Source: UBA4655 sp964585575
GTDB taxonomy: Bacteria; Planctomycetota; Planctomycetia; Pirellulales; UBA1268
Reading direction: 5' to 3'
Length of the DNA stretch: 9,133 nucleotides
Assembly: GCA_964585575.1 (NCBI GenBank)
Contig: CAZPEM010000130.1
Span: forward strand, 1-9,133
The position numbers and the translations under genes were made by a program. Below, piece by piece: positions 1 to 7,273 of the stretch. Within the stretch, counting starts at the first letter, position 1. Each line of letters begins with the position of its first letter. The notes below the pieces were generated by a model. That model saw nothing but the letters and a program-made list of their open reading frames with translations. It was not told the origin of the DNA and did no database searches.

Positions 1-61
1 CGGTAGCCGCGGGCCACCCTGCGGTAGCCGCGGGCCACCCTGCGGTAGCCGCGGGGCCACC
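1..61 (-). repeat. Three tandem 21-bp units, each an RNA hairpin on the minus strand
   Basis: Two identical 21-bp units (1-21, 22-42) are followed by a third, slightly changed unit from 43. On the minus strand each contains GGTGGCC, a short loop, then GGCTACC. This gives a 7-bp stem with one G-U pair and a CGC loop at 18-2 and 39-23. In the third unit (61-44) the one extra base falls in the loop, making it CCGC and leaving the stem intact. On the plus strand the G-U pair becomes an A-C mismatch, so the minus-strand RNA folds better. No T tract follows, so this is not a standard intrinsic terminator. The array starts at the window edge and may continue to the left. It lies 72 bases past the stop of the minus-strand LipB-like gene, so it could sit in that gene's 3' untranslated region. 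Role unknown: a REP-like element or mRNA 3' stabiliser is possible. The rest of 62-133 shows nothing recognisable. Confidence 0.8.
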
Positions 62-133
62 GCTGGCTCCATCATCGCCGTTGCATCGGTTCGGCCGTCG
101 TCGATCTGAACGATCGGCAGAAGCCCCTGCCCC

Positions 134-928
134 TCATCCCGCATATCGGTGGCCTCCTCCCGCCCTGCTGCCGGACGCCCAGTTTCCCTTGCCGCCGGCG
201 CCGTGCGGCAATCCCGAGTGAATGTTCGTTCGCGTGAAACCGAAGGCGTCGACGACCGACTGCACGATCGCCGACCGGACGTCGGCAGGCCGGGCCCGCC
301 GCTGCAGGTCGGCCTCGATGGAGCCCATCGGCCCGTCGGCCGTCGTGCGGACGCGGTGCAAAAGCCGCATCGAGGGGCAGACGTTGAGAAATCCGCCGTG
401 GCTCACCACGCCGCGACGAACGGCGACGCCCACCGCCGCGAGCAGGCCGCTGCGGCCGAAGACTCCGTGCACGCCCGGCCGCTCGAACGGCATGCATCGC
501 AGCGTGCGGATCGCCCCGGCAAGAGCCTGCTGAAACCGTGCCAGGTAGGCTCCGACGCCGTCGGGCGACAGGCCGAGATCCTCGAGCCTCGCGTGCAGGC
601 CGATCGCGACCTGACCCTCGACGTGCGCGACCGCCCCGCCGCCCCGCCCGACGAACCTCACCACGGTCCGTTCCTGCCGCAGGTCATCGTCGGAGATCGC
701 CACGTCCGCCCTGGAACCGCCACGGCCGATCGAGATCGCGCCGACGATCTCCGAGAGCACGAGCGTGGGACCGCGTCCTGCCGGCTCCGAAACCTCCCAT
801 GCGAGCCGTTCGGAAGAGGTCACCGCCTCGTCGAGCGACATTCTTCCGCCGAGCCAGACGGAAAGCGGTCGCATGTCGCCGTGCGTCTTCCGAAACGTGA
901 AATCCTCGGCCGATGTCATGACCGACAT
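134..928 (-). CDS. LipB/LplA-fold protein (octanoyltransferase-like) without catalytic Lys and Cys
   Basis: The protein has about 264 residues and resembles lipoyl(octanoyl) transferase LipB, which moves octanoyl from acyl carrier protein to lipoyl domains. Visible family features are an N-terminal SVWLGGRMSLDEA segment, the core RGGGAVAHVEGQ (LipB has RGGQVTYHGPGQ), and VAVRRGVVSHGGFLNV (LipB: RIRRGCSFHGLALNV). The lysine that LipB has just before the conserved hydrophobic run ahead of this last block (KKICSLG) is leucine here (GLLAAVG). The NPCG motif with the acyl-carrying cysteine is also absent; that stretch reads RTTADGPMG. It may therefore bind a lipoyl or acyl group, or a partner, without catalysing transfer, or use other residues. 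The start is uncertain. ATG at 928 or 919 is preferred over the in-frame ATG at 1018, which would overlap the upstream gene by 68 bases with arginine-rich sequence. Neither 928 nor 919 has a clear ribosome binding site. It lies 22 bases after the large upstream gene on the same strand. The family call is fairly secure; the function is inference. Confidence 0.75.
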   Translation of the reverse strand: MSVMTSAEDFTFRKTHGDMRPLSVWLGGRMSLDEAVTSSERLAWEVSEPAGRGPTLVLSEIVGAISIGRGGSRADVAISDDDLRQERTVVRFVGRGGGAVAHVEGQVAIGLHARLEDLGLSPDGVGAYLARFQQALAGAIRTLRCMPFERPGVHGVFGRSGLLAAVGVAVRRGVVSHGGFLNVCPSMRLLHRVRTTADGPMGSIEADLQRRARPADVRSAIVQSVVDAFGFTRTNIHSGLPHGAGGKGNWASGSRAGGGHRYAG

Positions 929-935
929 TCTAGCA
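927..935 (-). promoter_or_regulatory. Possible extended -10 promoter element before the LipB-like gene
   Basis: The minus strand reads TGCTAGAAT, a full TGn extension joined to TAGAAT (5 of 6 to TATAAT). No -35 is seen at the usual distance, which an extended -10 can tolerate. Transcription would begin near 920, almost on the ATG at 919. That fits the lack of a ribosome binding site and would give a leaderless or near-leaderless message. A single short motif in a gene boundary can arise by chance. Confidence 0.3.
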
Positions 936-950
936 CGAAGGCCCGCCCGC

Positions 951-3900
951 TCACGCCGGCCGCTTCGCGAATCGCGTTGCCAGCTCCGCCCACGGGATCG
1001 GCTTCCAGGGGATGGCATCGCTCAGGACCGCCGTCGATTCTCCGTCGCGGTCCGAGCCATCGAGCGCCACCTGCACGACCCTCTCGAGCCGCTCGAGCCA
1101 CTCGGGAACTTCGACTCCCGAGCCCGCCGCCACGCCGAGCCACTGCTCGGCCCGCGTCTCGAGCGCGGCGCCGGCGCCGGCCGGCTCCCCGGTTCGCAGC
1201 TCGCGGACGGCCGGCGAGACGAGCGCCTCGAGCTCGTCCTGCTCGAGGGCCGCCGCGAAGGGCCGGCGGACGCGATCGGCGATGCTCGCGAGCCTCACTC
1301 CGTGTTTCCGCTCGAGCGCCGCGAGCCGTTCGACGAGATCGCGATGCGTCGCCTCCGTTTCCTCGTGCATCCGTCGTCTCCAGGCGGCAGCGGCGTCCGA
1401 TGCCCCACGCCTGGCGAGAACGCGATGAGCCATGTTCACCGGCCGGAGCGTCCAGGCGATCCGATCGTACTCGGCCTTCAGCCGCAGGAAGTCGAGCAGG
1501 ATGTGGAGACACTCCCCCCGATCCGACTGCGAGGTCGTCGAGTTCCAGTCGCGGTACTCCGCGTGGTTTTCGGCGATGCTCTCGAACACGAATCGCAGGC
1601 GTGCCGCCGCCTGCTTGAGGCCGATCTCCCCCGCGGCGATGGCCGCGACCAGCCGGTCCGCCTCGACCGCTTCGTGCGATCCCTCGGCCTTCTCGATCGT
1701 CGCCTCGATCCATCGCCTCACGCCGCCCCGCAGGATGCCTCGCAGGGCTCCCGGGGCGAGGATGTGCTGCGTGAAGAGGCCGTTGCCATACCGTTCGACG
1801 AAGTCCCTTATCGTCTCGAACGCGCGGTCGTCCCGAACCCGCTCGAGCACGCTCAGCCGCAGTTGTCGAGCATGGGTCATCCAGGTCTCGAGCAGCCGCG
1901 GCACGAGGAGCGCGAGCCCCTCGAGAACCCGCGTCGTCACCGTGGCGGCGTCGCCGGAATCGGAACCGCTCTCGAAGATCCGCTCGACCAGGGCCGTCGT
2001 CGCCGCCTCGAAGATGCGGTCGAACTCGCTCACGCTCGCGGCGCCCTTGGGCCGGTTCCGCTCGAGCGACTTGGCGAGGTTCACGATCGCGATCGTCTCG
2101 TCCACCAGCCCCAGCCTCGGCAGGCCGGCGGCAATCCGTTCGAGCAGCCGCTCCCGGCAGCGGGCATGCACGATCCGGTCGGGCCGCCCGCCCCGCGACA
2201 GCGGGACGTAGAGCACCTTCCTCCCGACGAGGCGACTCTTGACGACCTCGAGTGCGGCCTGCGTCCGCTCGACGTCGCCGACGAGCATCGCGGCGACGAG
2301 CTTGCCGGCCGGGCTCCGTTCGGCCGACTTCGGGGCGGGGGCGGTCGCCCCCGGCCCTGCCAGCCGCGCGGAAACGGCCCAGAGCGTCTCGGTGAGCTGC
2401 ACCGCCGCATCCGAGAGCCTCTCGGCCGCGGCGTCCCTGCCCAAGGGGCTGCGGTCATGCTCACCCGGCGACGAGCCCGGCAAAGGCCGCGACGCCCCCG
2501 CGGCCACCTGCATGGCGGCCCGGACGAGGCCGCGACGCAACCGCTTGATCGAGTGTCGCCAGCCGACGGCGGAATCCCGCTCCGCCTCGACCGCTTCCGT
2601 TTCGAGGCGGTTCTCCGAGCCGACGGCAGCCTCCGGCCGACACCAGCGGATCACCGTGCCGCGAACAAGTCCGGCAACGCCGGCGAGAAAGACGGCGGCA
2701 TCCTCGACCATGTCGAAGGCGGCGATGTCCGAGCGGTCGCCGCCCCCCTCGGTGTCGGCAAGCCCGCCTTCGACGCCGTCGTCGGCGCTGTCCTGCCAGA
2801 CCATCGACTCGTACGCGGCCGCGACGCTCTCGGCGCCGGAGGGATCGTCGGCGAGGCTCTCGTCGTCGTGCTGGCCACCTTCGAAGCCGGAACGGGACGC
2901 GTCGGGGCGTCCGCCCGAGGCGGTGGACCTTTCGATCGCATCGCCGATGCCGGAGGTGTTCGCGTCGACGAGTTCGAGGAACCGCCGCTCGCGTCCCCTC
3001 GCTTCCGCCGCGGGCAGGGCTCGCACCGCCGCGAGCCACCGCCCCGCGGCCTCGAGCCAGTCGTCGCCCGACGTCTCGAGCAAGCTCTCCTCGAGGAGCG
3101 TCGCCCAATGCACGAGCAGGCCCATCGCGCCGTCCACGTCCCCCTCGTCGAGCAGCGCCTCGACCGCATCGGCGTGGCTCCGCGTCGAGCTGAACGCCGC
3201 GACCTCCCGCCGCCAGAAGCCGGGAGCGGGCACGTCTCCGCCGCTCGCCCTCCGCCGCTCGAGCGCCGCGATGACCTCGTGGGTCGAGTCGAAGACCTCC
3301 CGTCCGGAAAGATGCGGCACGCCCGAAACGTCGTCGGTGGCGTGGCGGTCCCACCATTCCGCCAGCCGCTCGAGCGCGCCCGACGCCCTGGCCGAGAGCG
3401 TCCGCTCGCCGGTGAGCGCCGTGACGCGACAGATCCTGGCGTAGCCCTCGAGGATCGACTCGGTCATCGACACCAGGTCGTCAACCCGTGGATCGGGCAG
3501 GCTCTCGCCACCGGGCTCGTGCAGCGGAAACTGGCCGCCGAGCCCGAGGATGCTCCACGGATCGATGGTCGCTCCGCATCCGACCGCGCGAAAGAGCAGG
3601 TCGGTGGCCTCGTCGAGCAGTTCGATCGCGGCCTTCGCGTCCAGCGTGGCCTGCCGCCTCGCCGCGACCACGCGGCTCATCACCCGCGAGAGCATCCTCG
3701 CCGACGCGGCCGGCACCATGCCCGCCATCCGCTCCGCCCCCTCCGCCCTGCCCAATCGTGCAAGCACGCTCGCGAGCGCCACGCTCTCCACCTGCCTCGC
3801 CCGCCGCGCCGCAAGCAGCGAGTTGATGTGGCGTCGCACGCCTCCGAACGGCTGCCGAAACCGTCGCACCTCCTCCTCGAGCCGCGTGCGGTGGCCGTCG

Positions 3901-4934
3901 GGCAGCTGCGTCATGAGCCAACGGTAGAAGGCGTCGCGGTAGCCGGCAATCCTCGGCAAGAGCTCCGAAAGCGGCAGCGCGGCCTGATAGGCCCCGGGAC
4001 CGTGGCCGGACAGGCCGGCCGCCATGAGCATGACCCCGGCGAGGACCGCCGACGCCTCGAGGCCGAACTCCTCCGGCGATCCTGCGGCATCCTGGGCCGC
4101 CAGCGCCCCTTCGCCGACCGACCAGGACAGGATGCCGTCGAGCGTGGCCTGCTGCACCACCATCCTGCGGTAGTTGCCATGACGGTCGATGCAGGCCGGA
4201 TCCCAGAGACCAAAGAGGTAGTTGGGGCGGCTCGCCGCGGGATGGAGAAAGTCGAACGCGCGGGGATCGATCGCGAGTTCCTCGAGCCGATCGAGGTCGA
4301 AGTCGGCCTGCACGACCAGGTCGCGGGGCGCCCGCGAGAGGATGTCTATCGCCCCTGAAACGAGCTTCGCGTAACGGCCGTGCGCGGCTCCGGCCCCGGC
4401 GATGTAGATCGGCACCGGCCGGACCCGTTCGTGGGGATACGGCTCCGAGAGCCGGTTGTTTTCCAGCACGGCCACGGGCCGCCACCCCACGTAGTCGTTC
4501 AACGACGCGATCGCCGCCTTCTCGATCCGATCGACGTCGTCCCACGGAGCCCCGGCCGCGAGCACCGCCTGGGCCGCCGCCATCACGAAAAACGGCCGCT
4601 CGATCGCCCCAGGCGGCTGGTGTTCGAGGAGGTCGCGGTGAAAGCCCCGGTAGGCGGGCAGCACACGGTCGAAGACCAGGTCGAGCAGGGCCGCCGCCTG
4701 CCGCGAATCCCGAAAGGGAGGGTCGGTCGCGGCAAGCGCCGCGAGCCGCTCCTCGAGCTGCTCCGCCACCATCGCGGCGGCATCGGGCCTTTCCCCTTCC
4801 GGCTCGACCCGCGAAAACAGCTCGCTCATCCCCCGCCAGACCGTGGGGTCGAAGGCCCCCGACGAGAAGTTGAGGTAGCCAAGCACCGTTGCGGCGGCGT
4901 CGATCGAACTGGCTGGCTGGCTGGGTCGGAGCAC
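951..4934 (-). CDS. Very large uncharacterised, mostly helical protein (1327 aa)
   Basis: I do not recognise a named family. The protein is long, rich in Ala, Leu, Glu and Arg, and looks predominantly alpha-helical, with no signal peptide and no convincing membrane span, so it is probably cytoplasmic. Notable pieces are VLGYLNFSSG (residues 17-26), a Gly-rich segment IYIAGAGAAHGRY, and RPNYLFGLWDP from residue 236, soon followed by HGNYRR. These look like conserved motifs and recall large hypothetical proteins of Planctomycetota. A low-complexity acidic stretch rich in Asp, Glu, Gly and Ser at about 677-740 probably links an N-terminal and a C-terminal half. The GTG start at 4934 is chosen because GAGGG lies exactly 7 bases upstream, the same spacing as for two downstream-cluster genes. 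The alternative ATG at 4988 has no such site and lies in a potential hairpin. The gene ends 22 bases before the LipB-like gene, suggesting co-transcription. Codon-on-codon antisense reading explains a long open frame on the opposite strand. Confidence 0.85.
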   Translation of the reverse strand: MLRPSQPASSIDAAATVLGYLNFSSGAFDPTVWRGMSELFSRVEPEGERPDAAAMVAEQLEERLAALAATDPPFRDSRQAAALLDLVFDRVLPAYRGFHRDLLEHQPPGAIERPFFVMAAAQAVLAAGAPWDDVDRIEKAAIASLNDYVGWRPVAVLENNRLSEPYPHERVRPVPIYIAGAGAAHGRYAKLVSGAIDILSRAPRDLVVQADFDLDRLEELAIDPRAFDFLHPAASRPNYLFGLWDPACIDRHGNYRRMVVQQATLDGILSWSVGEGALAAQDAAGSPEEFGLEASAVLAGVMLMAAGLSGHGPGAYQAALPLSELLPRIAGYRDAFYRWLMTQLPDGHRTRLEEEVRRFRQPFGGVRRHINSLLAARRARQVESVALASVLARLGRAEGAERMAGMVPAASARMLSRVMSRVVAARRQATLDAKAAIELLDEATDLLFRAVGCGATIDPWSILGLGGQFPLHEPGGESLPDPRVDDLVSMTESILEGYARICRVTALTGERTLSARASGALERLAEWWDRHATDDVSGVPHLSGREVFDSTHEVIAALERRRASGGDVPAPGFWRREVAAFSSTRSHADAVEALLDEGDVDGAMGLLVHWATLLEESLLETSGDDWLEAAGRWLAAVRALPAAEARGRERRFLELVDANTSGIGDAIERSTASGGRPDASRSGFEGGQHDDESLADDPSGAESVAAAYESMVWQDSADDGVEGGLADTEGGGDRSDIAAFDMVEDAAVFLAGVAGLVRGTVIRWCRPEAAVGSENRLETEAVEAERDSAVGWRHSIKRLRRGLVRAAMQVAAGASRPLPGSSPGEHDRSPLGRDAAAERLSDAAVQLTETLWAVSARLAGPGATAPAPKSAERSPAGKLVAAMLVGDVERTQAALEVVKSRLVGRKVLYVPLSRGGRPDRIVHARCRERLLERIAAGLPRLGLVDETIAIVNLAKSLERNRPKGAASVSEFDRIFEAATTALVERIFESGSDSGDAATVTTRVLEGLALLVPRLLETWMTHARQLRLSVLERVRDDRAFETIRDFVERYGNGLFTQHILAPGALRGILRGGVRRWIEATIEKAEGSHEAVEADRLVAAIAAGEIGLKQAAARLRFVFESIAENHAEYRDWNSTTSQSDRGECLHILLDFLRLKAEYDRIAWTLRPVNMAHRVLARRGASDAAAAWRRRMHEETEATHRDLVERLAALERKHGVRLASIADRVRRPFAAALEQDELEALVSPAVRELRTGEPAGAGAALETRAEQWLGVAAGSGVEVPEWLERLERVVQVALDGSDRDGESTAVLSDAIPWKPIPWAELATRFAKRPA

Positions 4935-5088
4935 CGCGACACCCTCGGGACTTTTCGGACGAATGTAACAGAGGGCCCGGCATCCCACGCCGGGGGCCCC
5001 GTCGGCCGCGACTTTTCGGGCGGACGGGCGCCGTTTCCGCTCCGCTGCCGATTTCGTGGGCTATTCTTGCGACACGGAGTCTCCGCCG
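4935..5088. promoter_or_regulatory. Divergent intergenic region with direct repeats and a hairpin
   Basis: This region separates two divergent genes and should carry both promoters. It holds two exact copies of GACTTTTCGG (4949-4958 and 5010-5019), 61 bp apart and in the same orientation, unusually T-rich for this DNA. Between them CCCGGC (4976-4981) and GCCGGG (4989-4994) form an inverted repeat with a 7-base loop. For the plus-strand gene, TATTCT at 5062-5067 is a plausible -10 without a good -35, and GGAG at 5076-5079 is the ribosome binding site. For the minus-strand gene, TACATT (4967-4962) is a weak -10. Function as operators is inferred only from position and repetition. Confidence 0.45.
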
Positions 5089-6240
5089 ATGCCGCTCGTC
5101 CGCGCCCTGGCCCTCTGCGTCCCCCTGGCGGCCATCCACCTGGCCGCGGCTGCGGCCGATTGCGGCTGCCACCCGATCACCGATCCTTCCGTCCAGAGCC
5201 GCACCGGCTGGCGGACCGACTGGACCGTGCAACTGCCCGTCGATGGGTCGCGGTTCACGGTGACGCACGTGGTCGTCGAGGACGATCTCGTGATCGCCCA
5301 GACTTCGGATGGCGGCCTGCATCTGATCGACTCCGCCGACGGCCCGGCGCGGGGAACGATCCGCTGGTCCCGGAAGATCGGCGTCCCCTACAAGTCGATG
5401 CACCCGGCCTCGTCCAGCCCGACGCTCGTGATGGCGGCGACCGACCAGGAGGTTCATGGTCTGAGGAAGAAGGACGGCACGACTGCGTTCACCGAGAGGA
5501 TGCCGACCCTCGTCGAGGCCTCGCCGGCAGACGTCGACGGTTTCATCTACGTGCCGACCGCGGGCGGCTCGATCGAGCGGCTTTCGGAGAATCGCGTCGT
5601 CGATCCGTCGCCGAACCTCGGAATCTCGACCGGAGGAGCGGTCCGGTCGGCTCCGCTCCCGTTCGGCCAGAAAGCCGTCGGCTGGATCACGACGAACGGC
5701 ACCGTGGTCGCGCTGCAGCCTTTTGCAGCGACGTGGCAACGCTCCACGGTCCAGCTTCCCTCGCCGTCAGCCGGCCGGCCGATCATGAGCGGGGACGATC
5801 TCTTCGTCGTGACGACCGTCGGCGACCTCGTGAGACTTCGGCTCCGACGGACCACGCCGCTGGGACTCGAGCCGATCTGGCGGATGCCGCTTCCGAGCCG
5901 ACCGGACGGCTCCATGATCCTCGACGGCGAGATGCTGTTCGTGTCGCTCGGTCTCGATGGGCTCGTCGCCCTCGACGCCCGCACCGGCGGCATCCGCTGG
6001 CGGGCGAAAGGGGCGGCGTTGCGGTTCCGCGAGGGCATGGGCCTGGTCGCCGCCGGCGGCGGACGGCTTTGGTGCGTCGACCCGGTCGGCAGGCTCTCAC
6101 TGCTCGACGCCGCGACCGGCGAGCGGGTCGGCTGCGTGCCGCTTGGCGACTTCACACCGGCTCCGGTGACGGGGAAGCCCGGACGGCTCGTCCTGTCCCG
6201 GCCCGATGGCCGGCTCACGTCGCTCTCGCCGGCCGGCTAG
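5089..6240 (+). CDS. Exported PQQ-like beta-propeller protein
   Basis: The 383-residue protein starts with a signal peptide (MPLVRALALC, then a hydrophobic, Ala-rich stretch) that probably ends near residues 23-24, so it should be exported. The residue before Cys25 is Asp, so it is not a lipobox. The rest is about seven to eight repeated beta-blades of the PQQ-like/BamB type. The clearest are LVIAQTSDGGLHLID, FVSLGLDGLVALDARTGGIRW (about 281-301) and the blade ending GRLSLLDAATGERVG. Such propellers usually serve as binding scaffolds; catalytic PQQ-binding residues of dehydrogenases are not evident. Mature Cys25, Cys27, Cys329 and Cys349 bracket the propeller and could close it by disulfides (inference). 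ATG 5089 is chosen over GTG 5056 because GGAG lies 9 bases upstream and the signal peptide begins there. The gene stands alone, divergent from the large unknown gene and convergent with mtfA. Substrate or partner unknown. Confidence 0.87.
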   Translation: MPLVRALALCVPLAAIHLAAAAADCGCHPITDPSVQSRTGWRTDWTVQLPVDGSRFTVTHVVVEDDLVIAQTSDGGLHLIDSADGPARGTIRWSRKIGVPYKSMHPASSSPTLVMAATDQEVHGLRKKDGTTAFTERMPTLVEASPADVDGFIYVPTAGGSIERLSENRVVDPSPNLGISTGGAVRSAPLPFGQKAVGWITTNGTVVALQPFAATWQRSTVQLPSPSAGRPIMSGDDLFVVTTVGDLVRLRLRRTTPLGLEPIWRMPLPSRPDGSMILDGEMLFVSLGLDGLVALDARTGGIRWRAKGAALRFREGMGLVAAGGGRLWCVDPVGRLSLLDAATGERVGCVPLGDFTPAPVTGKPGRLVLSRPDGRLTSLSPAG

Positions 6241-6249
6241 CTTCCTCTT

Positions 6250-6262
6250 CGAAAAGCTTTCG
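6250..6262. terminator. Small inverted repeat between convergent genes, possible weak terminator
   Basis: CGAAA-AGC-TTTCG forms a 5-bp stem in the 42-base gap between the converging beta-propeller and mtfA genes. It is symmetrical and could act on both strands, but it is short, A/T-rich in the stem and has no following T run. Support is mainly its position. Confidence 0.25.
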
Positions 6263-6282
6263 TGACCGCGCATGAATGCCGT

Positions 6283-7062
6283 CTACGACCGCGGCACGCG
6301 GCGGCGCGGATCCTGCCGCCAGGCCTCGGCGAGCCGGTCGTAGAGTTCCTCGTCGAACCGGGCGAGGCGGTGGGGCGACTGGAAGAAGGCCTCGCTCCCA
6401 ACCGCGAAGAACTCCGAAAGTCCTTCCGAAGCGTAGTCGTCGAGCGGGACCGATCGTCCCGCGTCGAGCGCGTCCAGGAACCTGTGGTGGCATGCCTCGA
6501 ACGAGGCGACCCACCTGCGACGACGGCCGGACGATCCGATCGGCGGCACGCCGTCGATGTCGCCGTCGAGCAGGTCGAAGGCATGGGCGCACTCGTGGAC
6601 GACGACGCTCCTCGGGCCGTCCCGCATCCGCCCCCCCTCCACGACCCTCGGCCACGAGAAGACGATGCTTCCGCCGGCCCAGGTCTCGCCGAGCCTCTCC
6701 TCCTTCGTCACCAGCTCGCCGCCGCCGGCGATCGGCACGGTCTTCTCGCCCACGTAGTCGTCGGGGTAGACGAGCACCGACTTCAAGTGGTCGAAACACT
6801 CCCCCTCGAGGCCGAGCGCCACGATCCCCACCTGGGCCGCGATCGACACGCGGACTTCATCGGTGATCTCCAGGCCGCGGCAGCCCTCGAACCTTTTCTC
6901 GTCGAGCCAGATCATGACGAAGGCGTGGAGACGGTCCCGCTCCGCGTCGTCGAGCCACTCGTACTGCCGGACGAATCGCCGCAGGATCGCCCCCCAGGCC
7001 GGCGGAAAGGGGGAGGCGGAAAGGGCTCGTCGCCTTCGATCTCGAAGCCATCGGAGAACCAT
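6283..7062 (-). CDS. mtfA: MtfA-type zinc-dependent peptidase (M90 family)
   Basis: The 259-residue protein matches E. coli MtfA (265 residues) along its whole length. It has the zinc and catalytic motif HECAH at 156-160, followed by AFDLLDGDIDGVP (MtfA has a similar KLDxxxGDxxGVP). It also has SEFFAVGSEAFF at 216-227, where Glu217 is the likely third zinc ligand, and an ending AWRQDPRRR like the family's QDPLQR. No signal peptide or membrane span is seen, so it should be cytoplasmic. In enterobacteria MtfA binds the repressor Mlc and so affects the glucose phosphotransferase system. There is no sign of that system here, so the role in this organism is open. The start is firm: GGGAGG at 7075-7070 lies 7 bases upstream. 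It is the last gene of the cluster, 15 bases after the small membrane protein gene, so it is probably translated from the same message. Confidence 0.9.
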   Translation of the reverse strand: MVLRWLRDRRRRALSASPFPPAWGAILRRFVRQYEWLDDAERDRLHAFVMIWLDEKRFEGCRGLEITDEVRVSIAAQVGIVALGLEGECFDHLKSVLVYPDDYVGEKTVPIAGGGELVTKEERLGETWAGGSIVFSWPRVVEGGRMRDGPRSVVVHECAHAFDLLDGDIDGVPPIGSSGRRRRWVASFEACHHRFLDALDAGRSVPLDDYASEGLSEFFAVGSEAFFQSPHRLARFDEELYDRLAEAWRQDPRRRVPRS

Positions 7063-7077
7063 CGCGGCGCCTCCCGA

Positions 7078-7263
7078 TCAGGAGGCGGCGTCGACCCGCA
7101 GGTTCGCCGGCGGCATGATCTCGATCTCGCCGCTCTGCGGATTCCGATAGCGGGTCAGATCGAGCGCGAGGATCACGCAGCCGATGGAGATCGCGACGAA
7201 CGCGAGGACCAGCATCGCCGTGTAGATGTCCATTCGCGGACGGGGCTTCGTGTCGTCGGCCAT
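7078..7263 (-). CDS. Small single-span membrane protein (61 aa)
   Basis: I do not recognise a named family. A short charged N-terminus (MADDTKPRPRMD) precedes one hydrophobic helix at about residues 14-36, then a polar tail with ALDLTRYRNPQSGE and a Pro-containing end. By charge the N-terminus should be cytoplasmic and the tail outside the membrane. GAGGG at 7275-7271 lies 7 bases before the ATG and overlaps the stop codon of the preceding coiled-coil gene, so the two are likely translationally coupled. With a 10-base gap upstream and 15 downstream, it sits firmly inside the operon. A partner role for the coiled-coil protein is an inference from this arrangement. The membrane helix, strong ribosome binding site and tight packing support a real gene despite its size. 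Confidence 0.82.
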   Translation of the reverse strand: MADDTKPRPRMDIYTAMLVLAFVAISIGCVILALDLTRYRNPQSGEIEIMPPANLRVDAAS

Positions 7264-7273
7264 CGCGATGCCC

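Noticed and set aside
1..61. CRISPR array
   Set aside because: The units are directly adjacent with no unique spacers and no cas genes are nearby.
1..61. Standard intrinsic terminator
   Set aside because: The hairpins are GC-rich but no run of T follows on either strand.
149..1618. A 489-codon plus-strand open frame over the LipB-like gene
   Set aside because: Its product is Arg/Ala/Pro-rich low-complexity sequence, while the opposite strand encodes recognisable LipB blocks.
765..4358. A 1197-codon open frame on the plus strand opposite the large unknown gene
   Set aside because: It is in exact codon-on-codon antisense register. Its stops would need TTA, CTA or TCA codons in the minus-strand gene, which are rare in this GC-rich DNA. 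The product is full of Arg, Pro, His and Asp with no domain-like sequence.
3481..5739. A 752-codon minus-strand open frame spanning the divergent intergenic region
   Set aside because: It runs through the large gene in another frame and into the antisense of the beta-propeller gene. Its Arg/Gly-rich composition marks it as a shadow.
4380..6275. A 631-codon plus-strand frame over the beta-propeller gene
   Set aside because: It is a different frame from the one with signal peptide and propeller blades, and its product is Arg-rich without structure.
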